In this document: positions 18,505 through 26,989 of the stretch, piece after piece | How positions within the stretch are numbered: the stretch's first letter is position 1 | How the letters are laid out: the number at the start of each line of letters is the position of its first letter | Source of the DNA: Zygnema cylindricum | Lineage: Eukaryota; Streptophyta; Zygnematophyceae; Zygnematales; Zygnemataceae | Direction of reading: 5' to 3' | Length of the DNA: 30,373 nucleotides | NCBI GenBank assembly: GCA_037447655.1 | Contig: JBBHKE010000233.1 | Coordinates: 1-30,373, forward strand | Made by a program: the position numbers and the translations under genes | Notes under the pieces: generated by a model | Told to the model about the DNA's origin: nothing | Databases searched by the model: none | What the model saw: the letters and a program-made list of their open reading frames with translations, nothing else

Positions 18505-18854
18505 TGCCCACAGAATTAGCAGATCCAAAAGAAGCTTATCTAGATAGTGCCGACTCCAATTTGATATAAACCCAAATGAATGATCCCTTGACAATCAAAA
18601 CTCCAATACACCTTCACCCTAGTGAAGAGAAGGCCTTCTGTGTGCTCAGTTCCACCACAGAATGCAAAACTTGAATATGTGTTTTGGACAGTATTCCCCA
18701 CTTTGACTTTCCCACTGAATAAGTGTCACCCTGACACGCAAAAACCTCTGACCGACTACACCTTTGTGTATCCTAGACTCCCCCGAGTCCGCAGCAAAAA
18801 GAATCACTGAATTTGCTCACCCGAGCATTAAGTTATGGCTGGTCAAAGATGACC

Positions 18855-18860
18855 TTTATA
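18855..18860 (-). promoter_or_regulatory. TATA box of TRG-1 5' LTR
   Basis: TATAAAGG on the minus strand, about 350 bases upstream of the gag start codon and at the same place as in the 3' LTR. It is the best candidate for the element promoter. Confidence 0.6.
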
Positions 18861-19307
18861 GTTACAAGCTCTCTTAGAGAGAGGTACCGAAATATTGCTA
18901 GGTCTTAGTCTGCCTACTCATGACTACCTACTACAAAACCCTAGTCCAATAGGAACACTATATAGTACAACAAGGTACGATGGGCGATGTACTTATTGTA
19001 CGGCCATTGTACAACATGGTCTACAAGGTGACATGTGCCAAATCGGGAGCCATGGTTCCTCCTCCCATCTTCTCCGGTGTCAAATAATGTGGCGCCACGT
19101 GGCATCGCGTGACGCTATCCCCAAAGGCCGCCGAAAGCTTATTGCGGGTGGCGGCTGTAATGGTGGCCGTCCGATCAGTTATATTTATAGGGCTGCGATT
19201 CGCTTCCATGCATGAATTGATTATTGCGCGTTTTCGTTACTCTGTTGCAAATTAGTCCTTTGAATCAATAGGTAAATATGCGTGAAACTTTCCACGTGCA
19301 TTGTTTC

Positions 19308-19380
19308 GTTAGTGACATAGTGGATAAGACGTTGGTCTATTTAGTAGCCTACAGACCCCGGTTCAAATCCGGCAAGAGGC
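19308..19380 (+). other. tRNA-like segment, antisense in TRG-1 5' LTR
   Basis: TGACATAGTGGATAAGACG is A-box/D-arm-like; GGTTCAAATCC at 19360-19370 is an exact B-box, and CCGG TTCAAAT CCGG forms a four-pair stem with a seven-base T loop. The anticodon arm is not normal (GGTCT and AGACC enclose 14 bases). Downstream, AAGAGGCA and TGCCTCTT form an inverted pair. It looks like the head of a tRNA-derived SINE or an old tRNA fragment built into the LTR. Confidence 0.6.
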
Positions 19381-19582
19381 AATGTTTTGCTAGAACTAGT
19401 AAAATACTTTCTAATTCATTCTGCCTCTTTCTAAATGATGCGTCAACCATGGCGTGCCTTTGGTCCTCTCTTCCTCTCTCTTTACAATCAAACTAAAATA
19501 TATAAGTGAACTATTAGTCACCTCTTTTGAACACTCTATTTATTTTTCCAATACAGACCTAGAAAATACAAAAATTTCAACA

Positions 19583-20460
19583 AGAACGATGACGAGGAAA
19601 GGGAGGAAATAATCATGGAAGGAGAAAAGGGAGGAGTTGCTTCTCGAGGGACTCCATTGTTAAGGACGATACCGGTAGCAGCAACAATAGCAATGGTCAC
19701 AGGGAGTCAGACCAAATGGTCAGAATATGAAAATTGGAACTATAAGGACAAGTTGGCTAAGCTCTTAATTCTCAAAAGTGTAGTGAAGGGTATTGCCATT
19801 CCACTTATGCATGTTAGATCTTACTCTCACATTTGGGTATCTCTAATAAACATAAATAAGAGTAGGTCATTGCAGCAATAACAGCTAGCAGAAAAAAAAG
19901 ATTTCAACTTATACTTTCAAGGGAGGAAGTATAAATGATTATTGCAATGACTTAAGAGCATTGTTTGGAGAACTAGAGAGCGTAAGTAACTCATGGTCTG
20001 AGAGACAAAGAGTAAATACAATGATAATAAAACTACCTGGAGAGTATGAGAATATCATTAATCGGTTGCAAGATCTAGATGATAGCAATTGGAATTGGGA
20101 TGATACAGTGGGATGATTTTAATGAAAGAGAGTGCCATAGAACTTAGGAGAGGAAGTCCGAGTGTTCAAGCATTGGCTACAAGATCTGATTGGCGAAAGC
20201 GTGATGAGGTAAAGAGAAAGGATCCCTTTGGAGGAAAAAGACAAAGAAGTGGCAGATTTGATCGACACGGGAGAGGAGCTCCTCGAGGTGGATTATGTCA
20301 CTTCGGCAAGAAACCGAGACATTATATGGCACATTGTGTCAAGCTTGCAGATCTCCGAATGAAAGATAGACAAGGTTCCTCAAAATATGGAGAAAGAAAA
20401 AAGGTTTTCTGGCTCAAGTTCATGACGAGGAAGAAGATAACGTAACTGAACTAGAAGAGG
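19583..20460 (+). pseudogene. Copia-2 gag, part after the TRG-1 insertion
   Basis: Gag resumes with DDEEREEIIMEGEKGG and continues NYKDKLAKLLILKSVVKGIA to a TAA near 19879. It runs on in other frames (NDYCNDLRALFGELESVSN-like near 19930; KYENI-type motif near 20045) to ESAIELRRGS and DWRKRDE, which match the TRG-1 Gag. The zinc knuckle CHFGKKPRHYMAHC has Gly in place of the second Cys (GGC at 20305-20307), so it is broken, unlike the TRG-1 copy. Several stops and frame changes make this a pseudogene. Confidence 0.88.
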
Positions 20461-20468
20461 AGCTTGAG

Positions 20469-20760
20469 GTGCTTGAGGAGCTTCTACTTAAACCAAAAAC
20501 CACTGAGAAGCATGCAGACATTCTACGGAGACAAAAGTGTGCTTTCGGAGGTAAGAAGGATCCACCAGAGGATGGGTGGATCATAAACTCAGGGGCCTCA
20601 ATTCATATGTGCAAAGATAAGAGGTGGTATACTAAATTAAAAAAAAAATCCAACAGTTGAGATAAAGTTTGGAGATGGTAGAGTAGAAACCACAAGTCTT
20701 GTTAGATTGGTTAATTTAAAAGTTCTAGTTGATGGAAAGGCTTCAATTCTAACACTCTCA
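20469..20760 (+). pseudogene. Copia-2 pol, aspartic protease
   Basis: RQKCAFGGKKDPPEDGW is followed by IINSGASIHMCKDKRW. The family active site is Asp-Ser/Thr-Gly-Ala; here the Asp codon is AAC (20586-20588, Asn), so the protease would be inactive even without the stop at about 20660. The downstream part IKFGDGRVETT reads in another frame and leads to VNLKVLVDG and LTLSDVLYI. Confidence 0.88.
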
Positions 20761-21876
20761 GATGTTCTTTACATTCTACAGCTTAACAATAATATAGTCT
20801 CTACAGGTGTTCTAGATGAAAAAGAGTTCGAAACAGGAACTAAGAAAGAAATCTTCACAGCTAGCTTTGATAATGAGGTTTATTTCATAGCTGAAAAGGG
20901 TAGTCAAAGAATGTTCAAAATTGTACTTTGCAATAGAAAGTGTGTTCTCTACTTGTGTGGAAGTGATATTATGCTTTGGCACAAGAGGTTGGGGTATGTG
21001 AATCTAGATAGATAAAGAAAATGAAGAAAAAATGAATAGTGGATGGAGTTGAGTTTGGAGATGATGAGACCTCAGATGATTGTAATGGATGTGCCCAAGG
21101 GAAGATTCATAGACTTCTATTTCCAAAGGCATCCACATTTAGAAGAGAGAAAGTATTAGATCTAGTTCACACTGATGTTTGGGGACCAGCTAGGTATGTT
21201 TCGCATGGGGGGAAAAGATGGATGCTAACTATTATAGATGATTGGTCTAGATACACTAAGGTATATTTTCTTAGACATAAATCAGAGGTACTAAGATGTT
21301 TCAAAGAATACAAAAGTATGGAGTGAAAAATTACATGAAACATCAATAAAAGAGATAAGAAGTGATAATGGGAAAGAATACACCTCAAAGGAATTTGAAG
21401 AATTTCTTAAAGAAGAGGGAATCCATCATGAGAAAACAGTTCTTTATAATCCGGAACAAAATGGAGTACAAGAAAGAGTGAATAAAAATTTAGGAGATAT
21501 GTCCAGAAGTATGCTAACTGATAAAAGAATAGGATTGCAATTTTGGGTTGAGTCAATGAACTATGCTAACTTCATCAAAATTAGAGTGCTAACTTCGGCA
21601 AATAAGGAGGAAACTCCGTATGAAAGATGGACGGGAAGAAAACTTGATTTGTCTAGTTTGAGAGTGTTCGGAAGTCAAGTCTGCAGTTTGGATTCAGATA
21701 AGACTAAATTGAAGTTAGAGGGAAGAGGGTAACTAGGATATCTTGTAGGAAATGATGAGAGCACAAAAGGATATCGAGTGTATGACTTGAAAAGGAGAGA
21801 TATCATTTTGGTAAAACACATAGTGGTGATGAATGAAGTAAAGTCTATTGATCCATTCAAATATAACAAATAAGTC
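20707..21876 (+). pseudogene. Copia-2 pol, GAG-pre-integrase and integrase
   Basis: Order is LWHKRLGYVNLD (pre-integrase), CNGCAQGKIHRL (zinc-binding Cys pair), LVHTDVWGPARYV with the first Asp, and IIDDWSRYTKVYFL. A frame change near 21320 follows, then IRSDNGKEYTSKEF with the second Asp and NPEQNGVQERVNK with the Glu. FWVESMNYANFIK, TPYERWTGRK and LRVFGSQ end the core. A TAA at 21730-21732 interrupts LEGRG and LGYLVGNDESTKGYRVYD. Catalytic residues remain; the frame is lost in at least three places. Confidence 0.9.
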
Positions 21877-22195
21877 AAAATAAGATTTGAATCGGGTCAG
21901 TATTCTGACTTCTGACTTTGTTTTGGGAAATGAAAAGAAGAAGGACCGGGAGAAGGAAATATCTACAGATGTACTAATGGAGAAAGACAAAAAGACAACA
22001 TCTGAGGTAACACCACAGTACGAAATGGAAACCGACGAGTAACTTGATCAAACACCGGATTTGGAAGATAGGGGAGATGAAAATCTTCCTAAATGAAACC
22101 CGAGGATGCCTTCTATACTGGCATCAGATTTTGATGGAGGAAAATAAAGTAGTAAACAGCTCCAAGAAACACATCTAAATAACAAACTCACAAAG
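21877..22195 (+). pseudogene. Copia-2 linker between integrase and RT
   Basis: Glu/Asp/Lys-rich frames with stops, as expected for the unconserved linker before RT in copia polyproteins. No domain. Confidence 0.5.
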
Positions 22196-23264
22196 ATGTC
22201 TCACCCAGAAGAGCCTCAGACATACTTCGAGGCCATAAATACCCCAAAAAGCAGCCCGTGGATCACTACAATCAATGAACAAATGGCCTCTATCATGGAA
22301 GCCAATACATGGGAGTTGGTAGATTGTCCATCGGACAGAAAACCGATTGGATGTAAGTGGGTTTTTAAGTTAAAACTAAACCCAAATAATACCACTGAAA
22401 GATATAATGTTAGGTTGGTAGCTAATGGTAATACTTAGAAAAAATGAATAGCCTATGAAAAAACCTTTACATTCGTAGTCAGATTCCCTTCTGCCTGAAT
22501 CTCTTAAGTTTAGCCGCAGCAGAGGAAAAGGAAAAACACCAGATGGATATTAAGACCGCCTTCTTACACGGAGAGTTGGAAGAAAAAATCTACATGAGGT
22601 AACCAGAAGGATTCGTAGAAAGTGGAGAAAAAAGCAAGGTGTGCAAACAGATAAAATCACTTTATGGCCTTAAGAAAGCCCCGCGCAATGGAACATAAAA
22701 TTGGACGATTTTTTGACAGGTTTGGGATACATTAGAATAAGTTCAAATCACTCCATATATATATATATATTTGAGAATGAAAATTGAATGATATTTATTG
22801 CTATTTATGTTGATGATTTGTTAGTCTTAAGCAAATCCTTAGATAAAATTAACAAACTCAAACAAGATCTGAGAAGTCGATTTGACATGAAAGACCTCGG
22901 CGAAGCAAAATACATTTTGGGGATTCAAATAGAGAGAGATAGAGGGAATAAAATTATAATACTCACTCAGAAAGAAGCTATTCGTAGTATGCTCGAAAAG
23001 TTTCAGATGGAGAAAGCAAATGGGTGTACCACTCCCCTGGATCTAAAAAAAGTATTAGAGGGGAGTGAAGAGGGAGGGATATTGATTTTGAATGATAAGA
23101 TGAATGAGGAAGAAAACAGGTTCATGGAAGAAATTCCTTATAGGCAAATTGTAGGCAGTTTAATTTACTTTATAAATTGTACACGTCCGGACATAGCTGC
23201 GGCCGTAGGCATTCTCAGTAGAACTCTAAATGAATCTAGGAAAATAGGCTTGGAAGCAGCCTAA
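22196..23264 (+). pseudogene. Copia-2 pol, reverse transcriptase
   Basis: 22196-22438 reads EANTWELVDCPSDRKPIGCK, WVFKLKLN and ERYNVRLVANG, the RT N-terminus, then a stop. Between 22439 and 22787 several frames carry MDIKTAFLHGELEEKIYM (first catalytic Asp) and KSLYGLKKAP, with a stop in place of Trp or Gln codons and an (AT)n run at 22755-22770. 22788-23264 is open and has the intact YVDDLLVLSKS motif, DLGEAKYILGIQIERD, and GSLIYFINCTRPDIAAAVG. A single TAA at 23262-23264 replaces a Lys codon before RVMRYLVETRE. Confidence 0.92.
22755..22770. repeat. (AT)8 run inside Copia-2 RT
   Basis: A pure AT dinucleotide run in the region that should encode the approach to YVDD. It probably expanded after loss of function. 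Confidence 0.9.
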
Positions 23265-23772
23265 AGAGTGATGAGGTATTTGGTAGAAACAAGGGAATTA
23301 TGGTTGCATTTGGGAGGGGAGCACATTCACATCAACACTAAGAGTGATGCCATTTATGGGGATGTGCCTTTGACACGATGTACAACTAGATATATGTTGC
23401 AAATTAGGTCAGGTGCATGTTGTTGGAGTAACAAACATCATAAAGTAGTTGCTCAGTCCACTATGGAGGCTGGGTATATGTCTTCATATGCTGCCACTAA
23501 AAGAATTAATTTGGGTAAAATCTCTACTCGAAGAACTGGGGTTCATGAAATCTGGGACTCATAATGTCTTTCGTGAAAATCAAGATGCTATCTCTATCGT
23601 AAATAATCCAAAACAACATTTCAAAGCTAAACATATAGATATAAGACTAAGTTTTGTCAGAGAGAAGGTTGAGAATATAATAATTAAATTGGTTCATAAA
23701 AGTGATAAAGAGATGATTGCAGACATGATGACAAAACTGGTACCTTCTCCTAAGTTAAAATTCAGCAGATAA
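23265..23772 (+). pseudogene. Copia-2 pol, RNase H
   Basis: LWLHLGGEHIHINTKSDAIY and GDVPLTRCTTRYMLQIRSG, then STMEAGYMSSYAATK. A frame change near 23520 leads to FMKSGTHNVF and RENQDAISIVNNPKQHF, AKHIDIRLSFVREK, and ADMMTKLVPSPKLKFSR. The first Asp and the Glu remain; the Cys-Asp-Asn-Gln site is Arg-Glu-Asn-Gln, so the third acidic residue is changed to Glu. This domain is the counterpart of the C-terminal fossil in the TRG-1 ORF, which is recognisable also at nucleotide level (around 23345-23430 against 16890-16800). Confidence 0.92.
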
Positions 23773-23804
23773 AATTGTGGACTTAAATTAAAAGCTGACT
23801 AAGA

Positions 23805-23815
23805 ATTAAGGGGAG
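23805..23815 (+). other. Copia-2 polypurine tract
   Basis: ATTAAGGGGAG followed at once by the LTR start TGTTGAAA. Confidence 0.85.
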
Positions 23816-24711
23816 TGTTGAAAAAAAGTAATAAATATTCACTTCTTAATTTAGACTTCAGAGTGAAGAGAGAGAGAGAGAGAGTCACCATGGCTGCCGC
23901 CATAGACAGAAAGAAACAGGCAGACAGGCAGACGGATTGCCAAAATGTTGCTCTAAACGAGATTGAACCCGAGTCCACAGAGTATTAAATAGACCTATGC
24001 CTTAACCATTAAGTCGTTAACGAAACAATGCAAGTATTAAGTTTGCTGTGTTTTTCAAGTGTTACGCAAAACGTCACTTTCATTAAAACAAACAAAAATT
24101 GACGAAACGACATATATAGTCAAACGGCGCTCGCGGACGCGGAGCTAACCGTGTAAAATACATGATCGGACGCACGACGTCGCCCCCGCCAAACCCGAAT
24201 GAATTTTTGGCGGCTTTTGAACACAACGGGGCGCTGTGCCACGTGGCGCCACATCATTGGACGCCGAAAAGGATGGGAGGAGGAACGATGGCATCCATGT
24301 TGACAAGTGTCAACCAGAAGGCCATGTTGTACAATGGCCGTACAAGAAGTACAATACCACACTATACCTTGTTGTACTACACACCTTTTTGATTGGTCGA
24401 GGGTAGAGTAGTAAGTAGTTGTGAGAAGGAGTTAAGGGACTTAGTGTGTTTGAGGCGCCTCTCTCCAAGTGACCTTTTGTATTTATAAGCCATCTTTGGC
24501 CAACCATAACTTACTGCTCAGGGGAGCAAATTCAGTGATTCTTTTTGTGTTTAACTCAGGGGAGTCTTCTCTTCATAGAGGTGAGGGTGGTCAAAATATT
24601 TGTGTGCATGGGCGGCACTTATTCAGTGGGAAGGTGAAAAGGTCAAATATTATCCTAGAGGCTTTACATAGGCTGCTCATTCTGTGGGTTAATGGAGACC
24701 ATAGAATTTCA
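23816..24711 (+). repeat. Copia-2 3' LTR
   Basis: Begins TGTTGAAAAA and ends ATAGAATTTCA, then unrelated DNA. It has a (GA)n run, an antisense tRNA-like segment, CACGTG at 24240-24245 and TATTTATAA at 24480-24488. The gag ATG is retained at the end (ATGGAGACCATAGAATTTCA), so translation from this LTR would continue a few codons into flanking DNA. Confidence 0.92.
23958..24022 (-). other. tRNA-like segment, antisense in Copia-2 3' LTR
   Basis: On the minus strand AACGACTTAATGGTTAAGGC is D-arm-like and GGGTTCAATC (23961-23970) is B-box-like; the middle part GGTCTATTTAATACTCTG matches the TRG-1 copies. Not a complete tRNA. Confidence 0.55.
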
Positions 24712-25280
24712 CAATCCCTATCAGTGTAAATAACGCAAATTCAGTGTTTTAAAAAAAAAAATTAAGCCTGAAATACAATCTATAATTCTAAATTTTCCTT
24801 TATGCATTTTAGGGTTTTTTTTAATTAGCGTTAATAATAGAATTACACAGCGATGTTTATAGTTTGGTGTACGAACAAGGTTTGTCTGTACCAACATGTA
24901 CATTTTGAAATAAAAATACACGAAAAGTCATTTAATGTAATTGCGCACTCATGTGAATGTGCGCTAAGAAGAGAGATGCAAACTCGAATATTCGGATTTT
25001 GGCGTACGAAATGTCAAATTCTTTACGGATACATATATTGAATTAAACATCGATACGACGGGCATTTATTATTCAAAAAAAAACCAAATTTGAGTTAGTG
25101 AATAATTAGTATATATGTTTTTTTTTCATAATTAACGTTAATAACATTGATTTTTTTTAAACGTTATTTATTCATTTACTCTAATACCAATAGGCGGTGT
25201 ACTGTACTATTTGTATCACTATTAGCGTTAAGAAGCGAAAAAATATTCAGTAACAGTGGTACACGGTGTACTGTACGGAT
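24712..25280. other. AT-rich DNA right of Copia-2
   Basis: No gene. It has several TTAACGTTAA-like words, a short hairpin GCGCACTCATGTGAATGTGCGC near 24943, and CGGTGTACTGTAC twice (about 25195 and 25265). The segment near 25177 resembles the sequence before the gypsy left LTR. Confidence 0.35.
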
Positions 25281-25365
25281 AATAAAACAAAAAACGAAGC
25301 CGCACGAAATCAAAACATAATACAAAACAAAAACTGAAGTCCCACGAAATCAAAACATAATACAG
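25281..25365 (+). repeat. 40-bp tandem duplication
   Basis: Units at 25281-25320 and 25321-25360 share ACAAAACAAAAA, GAAG, CACGAAATCAAAACATAATA; a few bases differ. No function seen. Confidence 0.85.
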
Positions 25366-26849
25366 TCATGTAGTGACAGCAATACAAAAGCCAAAACTAG
25401 ATAAAACAGAAGTTGCATCTTCTATTGTTGGTAATATGTTTTTAGGGTGGATTTCGAATGGTTTGGCGTTTCCCCTCCTTAAAAGCTTTGTGTGGAGTGA
25501 CCTATTTGGTCAAAGTCTTTCATCTTCTACAATCTCACATACTCCATGGCCACTCAAAAGTGACGTGCGTCTTGAACCCCGTCTTCCTCTTTTTAAAACC
25601 GCGCACGACCCCGATTGGGCGCCTAGTTTAACACCCTAACCCTTTACTGCCCAACCCCTATGATGGACTTATGTCTTGTTTGCATTCCATTCTGTTTGGT
25701 CACTCGCCAACTTCGCTCGTGCATACACACCCACCCATAATCCCATCCGTCGCCACCAACTTAACCACAAACATGCCCGTTAATCCACCACCCACACCCA
25801 TTGTTAACCATATTCCATAGTCTTCCAAAGATCTTTACCATTCGCTTCCCCATACTTCCCCTTGTCACTCCTTTCATCTTTTGCAACAATCCCACCCTCC
25901 ACATTTTACCTCTCTTTCACAACAACCACCATCACGACACTCGTCTTCTCTTGAGGTTCCAACGGTTTCCCCCATAGGTCGATGTAACTAAACGCCACAT
26001 CTTGCATTTTCGACCCCGTTATGTTTGACCCCTTTCGTTTTAGAGCATGTATTAACTTCATACCAAGCACTTGGCTTTCTAAATTGCCCTCCCTTGGGTG
26101 TGGCAAGTTGTAGAAGTAAGGGCCGGTGTCATAAGACATTTGAAACCTTGCCCAAAGACCAAAACAAGCATTCTGCCTCTTTTTCTTGAACACTCAAATC
26201 GCCAACCATCTCTTTCTAGTTAACAATTCATTAGACATCTTAATGTTTTTGGGTGGCATCACTTAGGCTACCCGCGTCCGTGTGTATTTACGAGTATCCC
26301 TCGCCACCTACGTAAACTTCTCTAAACAACTTTGCAAATTCCTCTAAGTTCTCATGATTTTACCAATGTATGAGCGTAGCACCACCCATTGATGTTTCCT
26401 CTTTGGGTTTTAGTGTTATCAACTAAAAAGGGAGCTAGTTGCCTTTGTGAGACCAAGGCTCGGTGCCAATGTTTTATGCGTGGAGATTGGAATTCTTTAA
26501 AACATTAGCGGGTAGATTGAGTAATTGGTCTTTCGTCTCACCTCATCGACGTCGCGACCCATTACCAAGCTCCACTGATATACTGAAATAGGTTGTCATT
26601 CTTGGTCATTCATGTGAATTTTCCCGGGTTGCAATAGATCTTCGACATTTCACAACTTTCCATTCTATAAGTTCAACTGTTGAAGCTTTGTGTTTTTTGC
26701 ATCTTATAACATTTGACGATATTCACTCTTTTTATCAAAAAGAATTATCCTTTTGAAAGGTTTGACTTGGATCGTGAAGCTTTTACCAATGCCCTCATCA
26801 AATCCCATTTTTTTAGCGAGATGGCTTGGAAATGGTTAATGAAATACTT

Positions 26850-26850
<1 letters not shown>
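25366..26850. other. C-rich to mixed DNA, possible decayed coding
   Basis: Composition changes to C-rich on the plus strand at about 25640-26200. Broken stretches such as SSLEVPTVSPIG and NCPPLGVASC read on the plus strand, and a 95-codon stretch (26193-25906) reads on the minus strand; none matches a family I know. Given the RT-like remnant to the right, this could be the front part of the same dead element. Confidence 0.3.

Positions 26851-26851
<1 letters not shown>

Positions 26852-26901
<50 letters not shown>
26852..26901. repeat. (AT)25 microsatellite
   Basis: Fifty bases of pure AT dinucleotide repeat, then TGTGTG. The open frame across it (26713-26934) encodes an Ile-Tyr repeat and is an artefact of the run. 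Confidence 0.97.
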
Positions 26902-26907
<6 letters not shown>

Positions 26908-26989
26908 CTTTTCCTCTTAAAACCCCATCCTTAGGTTTTACCTCCAGTTGAAGGTAGCATCTGAGGTGGCTTGTGGATACATTCCCCAC

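Larger units (their letters stand above)
15446..19582 (-). mobile_element. TRG-1, nested non-autonomous gag-only LTR retrotransposon
   Basis: A minus-strand element of 4.1 kb inserted into Copia-2 gag. It has LTRs at both ends (15446-16522 and 18485-19582), each TG...CA, a primer-binding site next to the right LTR, a PPT next to the left one, and a single long ORF between. Flanks GGAAC and AGAAC look like a 5-base target-site duplication with one change. It has no protease, integrase or RT palm, so enzymes must come from elsewhere. This layout corresponds to the class known as TR-GAG (terminal-repeat elements with a GAG domain). LTRs differ little, so insertion was later than that of Copia-2. 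Confidence 0.92.
18485..19582 (-). repeat. TRG-1 5' LTR
   Basis: Minus-strand start TGTTGAAATTTTTG at 19582, end GAATTTCA at 18485, next to the primer-binding site. It carries a TATAAA (18860-18855), a CACGTG (19096-19101), an antisense tRNA-like segment, and the gag start codon 20 bases before its end. It is near-identical to the 3' LTR. Confidence 0.93.
14290..24711 (+). mobile_element. Copia-2, decayed Ty1/copia element
   Basis: This element has two LTRs (14290-15233 and 23816-24711), a primer-binding site, gag, protease, integrase, RT, RNase H in copia order, and a PPT. It is interrupted by TRG-1 at 15446-19582. LTRs differ at about 17 of 205 compared positions near their 3' ends, so it is fairly old. 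The 5-base flanks AACGT and CAATC do not match, so no target-site duplication is visible. Copia-2 shares LTR blocks, PPT, primer site and Gag with TRG-1. Confidence 0.92.

Noticed and set aside
18540-18560. TGGAGTCGGCAC on the minus strand as a conventional primer-binding site
   Set aside because: It lies inside both LTR copies, not at the LTR border, and matches no tRNA 3' end I know.
18505-18594. Longer start for the TRG-1 ORF (30 more codons)
   Set aside because: The upstream codons lie deeper in the LTR and have no counterpart in Copia-2 Gag, whose start matches the ATG at 18504; the longer start is possible but not supported.
19308-19380. A functional tRNA gene
   Set aside because: The B box and T loop are good, but there is no normal anticodon arm and no acceptor stem.
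25906-26193. 95-codon minus-strand open stretch as a gene
   Set aside because: No recognisable domain, no start context, and coding-like fragments lie on the other strand; left unassigned.
26713-26934. 73-codon open stretch with an Ile-Tyr repeat
   Set aside because: Produced by the (AT)25 microsatellite.
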